Made by a program: the position numbers and the translations under genes
Notes under the pieces: generated by a model
The model's database searches: none
Told to the model about the DNA's origin: nothing
The model's input: only the letters and a program-made list of their open reading frames with translations
Shown: in pieces, positions 10,031 through 19,200 of the stretch
How positions within the stretch are numbered: position 1 is the first letter of the stretch
Layout: every line of letters begins with the position of its first letter
Assembly (NCBI GenBank): GCA_002070185.1
Contig: MWCT01000009.1
Location: forward strand, 62,001 to 126,000
DNA: 64,000 nucleotides
Origin: a candidate division BRC1 bacterium ADurb.Bin183
Lineage (GTDB): Bacteria > Sumerlaeota > Sumerlaeia > MWCT01
Reading direction: 5' to 3'

Positions 10031-10089
10031 ATTATTGACAACTCATTACTGAGAAAACTATTAATCAGAATATAAACGATGTCAATAAT
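10031..10089. promoter_or_regulatory. Inverted repeat with two face-to-face TTGACA boxes
   Basis: ATTATTGACA at 10031-10040 is repeated as a perfect inverse at 10080-10089. Rightward, TTGACA (10035-10040) has an 18-nt spacer to TATTAA (10059-10064), reading toward the heparinase-like gene. Leftward, TTGACA (10085-10080) points at the hyalin-repeat gene but has only a weak -10. The two would share the same central DNA. Confidence 0.4.
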
Positions 10090-10138
10090 CTTTATCCAAA
10101 AATTAAAAAATATCTTTATGCCGAGGATTGTTTGAATT

Positions 10139-12037
10139 ATGACATACCAACACCGTCCGTTTTTTATCATGGCTGTTATCCTTATGATAGGAATAACGCA
10201 TCCTTCTCAACAAGCCGAACCGAAATGGAGCATTGACTCTATCGCCGCAATGCTTCCCGCGCAACCCGCCGGTTTTGGAGCGCCCGCATCTGAACGCGCC
10301 GCATGGGATAAATTGGCTCAGATGCCCGATGGCAAAAACGCCATTGCCAAAGCGGAAAAACTCCTTAGCGAGCCGATACCCGACCTGCCTGATGAACTTT
10401 TCCTCGAATTTTCAAAAAACGGCAACCGCTCCCGATTGGATGCCGTTTCGCGAAACCGACGCAGACGCGTTTGCGCCTTTGCCATTGCCGAATGTCTCGA
10501 AAACAAAGGGCGCTTCATTGCCCCTCTGGAAGAGATTGTGAAAATCCTCTGCGCCGAGCGGACGTGGGTTGCCTCCGCCCATGACAAAAATTTGGATAAT
10601 TTTTACGGTAGGGAGATAAACATAGATTTGGTCTCTTCTGCCCTTGCCGCAGACATGGCGACTGCGCTCTATTTGTTAAGAGATAAACTTGACGCCTCAG
10701 TTACCAACCTCATCGAGCCGAGCGTAAAGAATAGAGTCTTGACGCCTTATCGCGATATGGTTTTGGGAAGACGCAAAAAGGACTGGTGGATTACAACGCA
10801 AAATAACTGGAACGCTGTCTGCCATGCCGGCGTGGTCTCTTCCGCCCTTGCGCTCATAGAGCCGCCGCAAGAGCGCGCCCTATATATAGCCGCCGCTATT
10901 GAAAACTCTGAGCATTTTTTGAAAGGCTTTACTCCGGACGGCTATTGCTCGGAGGGCGTGGGCTACTGGAACTATGGGTTTGGCAATTACATTACCCTTG
11001 CCGAGGCGATTGAACAGGCAACCGGCGGTAAAATAAAATTGCTTGACAGCGCGCGTGTGCGCCCCATCGCGCATTATGGCTTCCACATCGAAATCATTAA
11101 CGGTATTTATCCGCCTTTTGCGGATTGCCACCCGGGCGCCAAAGCCAGCCCGCGCCTCCTTTCTTTCCTCAGCCGGCGGTTGGGGTTGGGCATGGAGGCG
11201 TATGAGAAATACGATTTTGCCGGTCTAAGCGATCCTACCGTTGAGAGTTTGTTGTTTACCTTTCCCAACTCGGCATCGGACAATTATTCGGCAACTCAAA
11301 AATCGCCGGGACTCGGCATTCGCTCTTTCTTCGATAAGGCGGGTGTTCTGGTCTGCCGCCCCGCCTTCGATTCAAAGGTTCAAGGACGCCTCGCCGCCGC
11401 CCTCAAAGGCGGGCATAACGCCGAGTTTCATAACCACAACGATATCGGGTCTTTCTGCCTTGTCTTGAATAATAAAGCCCTCATCAGCGATCCGGGCAGC
11501 GAGGTATATACCGCCCGAACATTCGGCAAAAACCGTTACGACAGCAAGGTTATCAACTCATGGGGGCACCCAGTTCCCCTTGTGGCGGGGATGATGCAAC
11601 AAACCGGGCACAAGGCTCATGCGCGTGTAATTGAGTCTGATTTCACTGATGTTGCAGATAAATGGGTTCTGGATATCCGCTCTGCCTACTCCGCTTCTTC
11701 CCTAAAAAAACTTAACCGCACATTCATTTTTTCGCGAAAGGATGCCGGCTCTTTGGTTATCAAAGACGAGGCGGAGTTTGAAACGCCGCAATCTTTTGGC
11801 ACGGCGCTCATCACATTTTACAAGGTTGATATACTCACATCCGACACTTTGGTTATCGGCGACGGAAAAGAAGCCGTTAAGGTTCAGATTGATTCAAACG
11901 GCGCGGAATTTGATTTAAAAATGGAGGAGATTAAAGAGAATCTTCCATCACGGAAATATCCAATCCGCATTGGCATCAACGCCGCCAGCCCAGCAAAGAA
12001 ATTTTGCTTTACAACGGTGGTTGCGCCTATTTATTGA
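10139..12037 (+). CDS. Secreted heparinase II/III-like polysaccharide lyase
   Basis: 632 residues with a hydrophobic N-terminal signal segment. The first ~330 residues are an alpha/alpha-barrel-like region including NNWNAVCHAGVV and EGVGYWNYGFGNY. The C-terminal half is the heparinase II/III beta-sandwich, with HNAEFHNHNDIGSF (a His/Asn-rich active-site segment), ISDPGSEVYT and NSWGHPVP. Families with this layout cleave uronic-acid polysaccharides such as heparin, alginate or related glycans by beta-elimination; the exact substrate cannot be read here. A GAGGA motif lies 11 nt before the ATG. It ends 20 nt before an AAC(3)-like gene, so the two are probably co-transcribed. Confidence 0.85.
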   Translation: MTYQHRPFFIMAVILMIGITHPSQQAEPKWSIDSIAAMLPAQPAGFGAPASERAAWDKLAQMPDGKNAIAKAEKLLSEPIPDLPDELFLEFSKNGNRSRLDAVSRNRRRRVCAFAIAECLENKGRFIAPLEEIVKILCAERTWVASAHDKNLDNFYGREINIDLVSSALAADMATALYLLRDKLDASVTNLIEPSVKNRVLTPYRDMVLGRRKKDWWITTQNNWNAVCHAGVVSSALALIEPPQERALYIAAAIENSEHFLKGFTPDGYCSEGVGYWNYGFGNYITLAEAIEQATGGKIKLLDSARVRPIAHYGFHIEIINGIYPPFADCHPGAKASPRLLSFLSRRLGLGMEAYEKYDFAGLSDPTVESLLFTFPNSASDNYSATQKSPGLGIRSFFDKAGVLVCRPAFDSKVQGRLAAALKGGHNAEFHNHNDIGSFCLVLNNKALISDPGSEVYTARTFGKNRYDSKVINSWGHPVPLVAGMMQQTGHKAHARVIESDFTDVADKWVLDIRSAYSASSLKKLNRTFIFSRKDAGSLVIKDEAEFETPQSFGTALITFYKVDILTSDTLVIGDGKEAVKVQIDSNGAEFDLKMEEIKENLPSRKYPIRIGINAASPAKKFCFTTVVAPIY

Positions 12038-12057
12038 ATCAAAGGGAGGGCAATAAA

Positions 12058-12831
12058 ATGACCGCCATTCTCACTCGAAAAGATATCGTGAAGGGTTTGC
12101 GCGCCCTGCCCATAAATCCCGGCGATATTCTGCTTGTGCACAGTTCGCTTAAGAGTTTCGGACGGGTTGAAGGCGGGGCGGATGCGGTAATTGACGCCCT
12201 GCTGGAGACGGTCGGAGCGGAAGGGACGGTCATGGTTCCGACCATCACCGGCAGGCGCGAGCATGGGCCCCTATCTCCGCCGGTGCTTGACCTCATTCAT
12301 ACGCCCTGCTGGACGGGAATCATACCCGAAACTTTCCGCAAACGCCCAGAAGCCGTACGGAGCATGAGCCCTACGCATTCCGTTGCCGCCATTGGAGCGC
12401 GCGTCCATCAGCTCCTTGATGAACATATCCTGTCCTATACCCCCTGCGATGAACATAGTCCCTATCAAAAAAATGCCGCGCTTGGCGGAAAAATCCTTTT
12501 TCTGGGCGTGGATCAGAAATGCAACACAACGCTCCATGCCTGCGAGGAAATCGCCGCCGTCCCCTATCATCTGCAAAAAGAGGATACGAAGTGTCTGGTC
12601 ATAGACGCCGCCGGAAAGCGCCATATAGTAATAAACCGCCTGCATTCTTGGGAGGGACCGGAGCGTAATTTCCCAATTATTGAAGATGGTTTGATTCGGC
12701 TTGGGATATTAAAAAAGACACAAATAGGAGATGCCATAATTTCCCTTTTGGATGCTGCGCGCACCATTGATTACGTCGTGGGGCGCCTGAGGGCGGATTC
12801 TTCCCTCTTATGTCAAAATAACACATTTTAA
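12058..12831 (+). CDS. AAC(3)-family N-acetyltransferase-like protein
   Basis: 257 residues from ATG 12058, which has a GGGAGGG site 7 nt upstream; an upstream in-frame extension lacks a site and overlaps the lyase gene. Family signatures are VHSSLKSFGRVEGG near the N-terminus, GTVMVPT, MSPTHSVAAIG and HSPYQK followed by LFLGV. AAC(3) enzymes acetylate aminoglycosides with acetyl-CoA, but many environmental members act on other amino sugars or are uncharacterised. Its position behind a polysaccharide lyase gene makes a sugar-modifying role as plausible as drug resistance (inference). Confidence 0.85.
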   Translation: MTAILTRKDIVKGLRALPINPGDILLVHSSLKSFGRVEGGADAVIDALLETVGAEGTVMVPTITGRREHGPLSPPVLDLIHTPCWTGIIPETFRKRPEAVRSMSPTHSVAAIGARVHQLLDEHILSYTPCDEHSPYQKNAALGGKILFLGVDQKCNTTLHACEEIAAVPYHLQKEDTKCLVIDAAGKRHIVINRLHSWEGPERNFPIIEDGLIRLGILKKTQIGDAIISLLDAARTIDYVVGRLRADSSLLCQNNTF

Positions 12832-13219
12832 CTCATGCTTTGATACCATATCTGATATTTCCCCGCCTTAATTAAAAAAAAATAACATTAAAAGAAGAAA
12901 AATTGTTGACATGGAAAATAAAAGGTAAGATGAAAGACTGTGATGGTTGCTTTAAGTGGTAAAATATATCCTCATCAATCTTTTTATTAAAAGGTTGGAA
13001 GAAGGGAGAAAGCAACGTCCGGGCAGGAAAGGATTTTATTTTGCTTCCTGGGAAAAATGCGAGCACAGGGAATTCTCGCCTCTGACATTCTAATTGCCAA
13101 CCCAGGGTTAAATCCTTTTCAATATTTATTTGGATGATGCTGTCTTTTTGGAACTCAAAGAGACGGAATGTTTTTATTTTTTGAAAAGATGAGAATAATT
13201 ATTAATAAGGAGTAGAGCG
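12832..13219 (+). other. 388-nt gene-free leader with predicted RNA structure
   Basis: No coding frame is convincing here. The sequence holds nested inverted repeats: GGTTGG (about 12993-12998) with CCAACC (about 13098-13103) closing two internal hairpins, CAGGAA/TTCCTG and GCGAG/CTCGC. A TTGACA lies near 12905. This would form the 5' leader of the giant gene at 13220. No known riboswitch consensus was recognised. Confidence 0.35.
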
Positions 13220-16200
13220 ATGAAGAAAATTTATGTCTTGATGCTGGTAGTCATGTTGGCGTGTTCCCTGGGTTACGCCAAGAAGTTTTCTGATGCGCCA
13301 GCAGGACAGGGCGCTTCAACGGTCGGAGTAAGCGGCGATTATGCCACCCTTGCCGAGGCAGCAAACGACTTTAATGGGCTGGCAGGGGGCTGCACCGGCG
13401 ACTGGACCCTCACCGTCATCAGCGACCTTACCGAGCCTGACAACGTCGGCTTCGGCAATTCCACCAATGGTTATACCGTGACGCTTAAATCCGATGAGTC
13501 TGAGATGCGCACTATCACCTTCACTGCAACTGCCGTCCATGCCACCTATCGCGGGCATCTTGTTATCGGCGTCAATGACCTAAATGGAACGCCGATAATT
13601 CAAAAAACTGATAAATTCGTCATTGACGGCGGGGCTTCCAAGCAGCTGACGCTTACCAACACATCCGCCAGCATCGCCTATTCCGCTATCATTATATATT
13701 ACGGCGACTGCGATAATGGGCAGGTCAAAAATTGCGTCATCGCCAACCTTTCGACCAATGCCGGCGCCAACAGCTGTACGGGCATTGACTTCATCGCCGC
13801 TGGAACTTTTCTGATTCCTAATGATTATCGCGTTGAAGGCTGCGTAATTTCCGCTTTGACAGGAAATGTCGCGTCAGGTATTCAGGCATCTGGAACCGCC
13901 ACTGCCGGACTTGCGCAAACAGGCGCTGTCATCACCGGCAACACCATTGCTGCCAAACGTTATGGCATTTTCCTTGCCCTGAACGCCGGCGGAGAGATTA
14001 GCAATAACGAAATCAAAATTCAGGATGGAACCGCCAGCGCGCTGTGCCTCGGCATCTATCATTCCAATTGCAATAGTCTTTTCGGTTGGACAATGGATAT
14101 TGTAAATAATAAATTCACAGAGATGACCTCTCTCAATAATGCGGCTGGCGATTATGGTTTGATTGGAATGTGGCTGGGCGCCTCCGCCACCGTCGCCGCC
14201 CCAGTCAGACCGGTTTACAATGTCTGCAACAATATGATCGCTAATTTTTCGTTCCCCGGCAACAACGCGGTGCGGGATGAGACGTATAAAGGTATCAATC
14301 TTGTCGCAGAATATACCGACTTTAATATTTTTAACAATTCCATTGATATGGTCGAGCAGCCGCGATTGACAGCCGGCACGCGAGGGCGCACCTTTGCCAT
14401 CGGCGCCACCTCCGTCACCGCGGGAAGCCAGATTAAAAACATCAAAAACAATATAATTCGCTACGGTGTTGCGGATGGAGCCAATGCTTATGCGCTCTAC
14501 TCGCCAATTGCGACGGGCATCAATTCCGATTTTAATAACATATATATTTATTCAGCGACTAATCAGTTTGCTTATGTCGGAACAACTTCCTGCGCAGACC
14601 TTTCCGCCTGGCAGACGCAGACAGCAACGGTCGGAGCCATGCAGGATGTGCACACTTCTGTTATAGACCCCTCCACTTTTTGGGTCTCCGGCTCAGATTT
14701 GCATATCGCCGGCGCCGCTTCTTACAATGTTGCCCTTTCCGCCCCTGTTTTAGCCGGCGTCGCAACCGATATTGACGGCGAGGCGCGTTTCGGCAAAACC
14801 TATAAGGGTTGCGATGAAAAAGCCGCCAGCGACGCTGGTCCGACCCTCTACATGCCCGACACAACTGTGAACTTTGGCATAGTTCTTCCGGTTGCCCTTG
14901 GCGGTTCGGCTGTTCAGATGAATGTTCAAGTCTGGAATATTTCCACATCCGCCTTGAATATCAGCGGCGTAACGCCGGGAGCCGGCAGCGCTGATTTCAC
15001 CGTTATATCCTTCCCGCCTTCGATTGCGGCAAATGAATCCGGAAATATCGTTATTCAATACACACCCAATACGCTCGGCGCCCAATCCCAAACCTTCAGC
15101 ATTGCGTCCAATGACTCGGCAAGCCCCACGATTTTAACCGTGAACGGCACAGCCGGCACGAAAAAATTCAGCGATGCGCCGAGCGGACAAGGTATGTCCA
15201 CAGTTGGAGTCGGCGGCGATTATGCCAGCCTTGCCGAGGCTGCCGACGATTTTAACGGCGTTGCGGGCGGCTGCACCGGCGACTGGACGCTCTCCGTCAT
15301 CAGCGACCTCACAGAGCCCGCCAATGCCGGCTTTAGCAACTTCACAAACGGTTATACGGTCAAACTTCAATCCGATGGCATTGCTATGCGCACTATCACG
15401 TTCACTGCAACTTCTGTTGACGCCACGTATCCCGGACACCTTGTGATTGGGGCGAAGCTTGTTGCACCGTTGAGTCGTACCGGTACCGATCGTTTTGTTA
15501 TTGACGGCGGCGCCTCCAAACTGTTGACCATCCAGAACACATCCGCCGCTATTGCTAACTCCGCCATAATCTCCATTCAGGGCAATAGCGATTACAGTCA
15601 GATTAAAAACACTATTATTACGAACCTTTCCACAAATACCGCCAACTATGGCTGCACCGGTATTGAATACTTCACAGCCGGCACAACGCTTGTTCCGGAT
15701 TTTTCAAGAATTGAGGGCTGCACAATCACCACGCTCGGCGGCCCAGCGCAAGGAACAGTGGCGACTGGCATTCAATCAAGAGGAACCGCCACAGGCGGTC
15801 TTGCCCATTCCGGTTATGTTATTACCAATAACGTTATTATTTCCAAGCGTTATGGCATCTGGCTGGCGATGAGCGCCGGCGGCGAGATAAGCGATAACGA
15901 AATCAGAATCCGGAATGGTCACGCCGGCGTCGTTAGCAATGCACTTTATCATTCCGGCTGCAACAACGCCTTTGGCTGGACGATGGATATCGTCCGCAAC
16001 CAGTTTGTCGAGTTGCATACTTTGAATGTAACCGCTAATCAAGGTATCGGCGCTATCTGGCTTACTGCAACAACACCTAGCCAGCGGTCAATATACAATA
16101 TCAGCAACAACATGATTTGCGGTTGGGACTACGGTGCCGGCTCAACAATGAATCAGGTTTATAGGGGAATCCAATGCCAAGCAGAAAATGCCCAGTACAA

Positions 16201-19200
16201 TATCCATCATAACTCCATTGACATGCCTGTCCAGCCGCGCGTCAACGGCGCAACTATTGGATATGCCTACGCCATCGGCACCACATCCTCGGCTTTCGGC
16301 AGCCAGAATTTGTCTATTAAAAACAATATGATTCGTTTTGGAACCTTTACTGGCACTAATGCTTATGCGTTATATATTGTTCATCCTTCGGGATTGACCT
16401 CCGACTTTAACGATATCTATTTTTATAATGGCACAACAAAGTTCGGTTATCTGGGCGCTGCCTGCGGTACGCTTGCGGCATGGCAGGCACGAAGCGCTCT
16501 GTTTGGTCCCGCTCAAGACATGCACACGAAGGTGATTGATCCCTCGCCCGACTGGGTCAGCCTCACAGATTTGCACATCAACGGCTCGGCGGTGTTCAAT
16601 ACCGCCTTCTGCGGACCCATCATTGACGTGGGTGCAGATATTGACGGCAATCCCCGCGATACAGTCACATACATGGGTTGCGATGAATTTGCCTCCATAG
16701 CAGCCGGTCCTACTGTTTATCTGCCCGACCCAACATACGATTTCGGCAAAAAACTCTTGATTGGTTCGGGCGGCGTACCCGTTCTGAGGAGCGTTCAAGT
16801 TTGGAATGTTTCAGCCGCGCCCTTGAATATTTCATCTGTCACGCCAGTTGCGAGCAACCCTGATATAATTATCCATTCACATACGATGACACCCATTCAA
16901 CCCAATCAATCCGGCGATATTGTCATTCAATACACGCCCAACAATGCCGGCGCTCAAACAGCAACTTTTAATATTAATTCCGACGACCCCGCCAGTCCTA
17001 TGCTTTTAACAATCACAGGCACAGGCAACACAACAAAAAGATTCAGCGACCCGCCTGTCGGGCAAGGAACATCCACAGTTGGAAGCGCGGCTGACGACTA
17101 TGTGACACTCATGGACGCCGCTCAGGACTTCAACAATACAGCCGGCGGCTGCACGGGCAACTGGGATCTTCTTGTCAATGCCACGTGGACAGAGCCTTAT
17201 AATGTCGGCTTTGCCAACGCCACGAACGGCTTTACCGTCACGATGAAACCCAATACGGGTTTTACGCCAACCATTACCCTCGACCAAAGGTCGGTAATAG
17301 CTGCCTTCCCGGGTCATCTGGTTATCGGCGCGAATAACTTCGGCGATGCCAATAACGCCGTGAAGACGGATAATTTTATTATTGACGGCGATAATGGCGG
17401 CGCGCTCTCCCAAGACATGACGATTCAAAATATGAATGCAAATTTCGCAGCGCGTCTGATTGTGGTTCATGGCGATTCTGACGGCGTTGTTATTAAAAAC
17501 AACATTCTGACGAACCGCTCAATAAGCACAGCTGTGAACGGCTGCACGGGCGTGGTCTTCCAATCCCGCAACCATACCATCAACGGTGTTATTTACAATT
17601 TGCTCCCGGATAACTGGATTGTGGATAATAATACTATTACAACCAATATAACAGCCGGCAGCTATGGCTTAGGCATTGAAATGAACAACTCCGGCACCAT
17701 CACGGCTGGCAATGCCCAGTCCGGCTGGACAATCAGCAACAACATCATCAATGCACGTCAGCGCGGTATCTTTATGAACCAGACCGCCGGCGGAACAATC
17801 AGCAATAACACCATTAGCATAGGCGCTGTACTCGCCGGTCTTACCGGTCATGGCATCTTCCATAATACGTGTAATAATACCCCCGGTTGGACAATGAACA
17901 TCTTCAATAACAAAATAACATCAATGAGCCATGCCGGTCCAACCGCAAACTATGGACTGGTTGCCATTGAAGTATCCGGCAGCGCAGTCACCGGCGCCTA
18001 CCCAACTTATAATGTTTACAACAACATGGTTTCCGGATACCAGTTTACTTCCGCGACCGATGGTCTTTATCGCGGCATTTATTGCGGCACTAAAAACTGC
18101 AACTTAAACGTCTTCTACAACTCCATCAACATGCCTTCAAGCCCGCTTGTTATTACCACTCCGGGATACGGTTGCGCTATTGGTATCAAGGAGGCTACGG
18201 CGTTTTCGGTTTACGCGGACATCCGGAATAATAACATCCGTATTGCAGAAGACAGAATGTGGGGTATCTGGAGAGAGGATGTCACCGCTTTAACCTCCAA
18301 CTTTAACAATATCTTTATTGACGGCACAACGGTAGGCACTAACTTTGGACGCCTTGGCGGTGAAAACTTTGGAACCCTTGCCGAATGGCAGGTAGGAACC
18401 GGGAAGGATATAAATTCCAGCAGTATTGACCCCACAGCTGCCATTGCGCCTTATACCGGCGCATGGACAAGCAATACAGACCTGCATTTCACCGCCTGGC
18501 CCGGACCTTATTTCGCAGCTCAACCGATCACCGGCATCGCTGAGGATGGCGACGGAGATCCCCGCTCCGCCTCGGCGCCCACTATGGGATGCGATGAATC
18601 TCAGGGAACTCCCGCGCCCGGCGACCAGAAATGCTTTGTCCCAGGCGGCATGCTTTATTTTGGCAAAAAACTCCGCCTTAACCATGGCGGCGTGGCAGTA
18701 ACGGATCAGTTGGTCGTTTTAAACGCGGGTTACCAAGGAACGCTAAATATCACCGCTGTTAATTTTGTTTCTGGCAGCAACGAGCTTACCGTGACTGACA
18801 CATTCCCCATCAGCATCCCGCCCGACAGCTACGGCGCGATTAATTTTAAATACGATCCCTGGACTTTCGGACTAAACACTGCTATTTTTGATATCGTCTC
18901 CGACGATCCTGCAAGTCCGACTCCTGTCAATATTTCCGGCAGGGGCAGCAACAGCAAAAAGTTCAGCGAAATACCTGTAGGTCGTTACCCATCCAAAATC
19001 GGCACAAGCGTTGACGATGATTATCCGAGCCTTGAAATAGCTGTTGATGATTTTAACAACACACCGGGCGGCTGCACCGGCGACTGGACGCTTCTTATCA
19101 ATACATCACCATTAGATGTTAACAACCTGATTGCTTTTGGAAACGCCACAAACGGCTATACTGTCACCATGAAGCCGAACGATGGCATGCTCCCCAGCTA

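Noticed and set aside
9973..10170. N-terminal extension of the hyalin-repeat protein up to 10170
   Set aside because: It would place extra residues before a clear signal peptide and run through the divergent promoter region.
12004..12057. Upstream start for the AAC(3)-like gene
   Set aside because: It overlaps the preceding gene and lacks a ribosome site; ATG 12058 has a strong one.
12058..12831. Calling an antibiotic resistance gene
   Set aside because: Family membership alone does not show aminoglycoside activity; the context is glycan metabolism.
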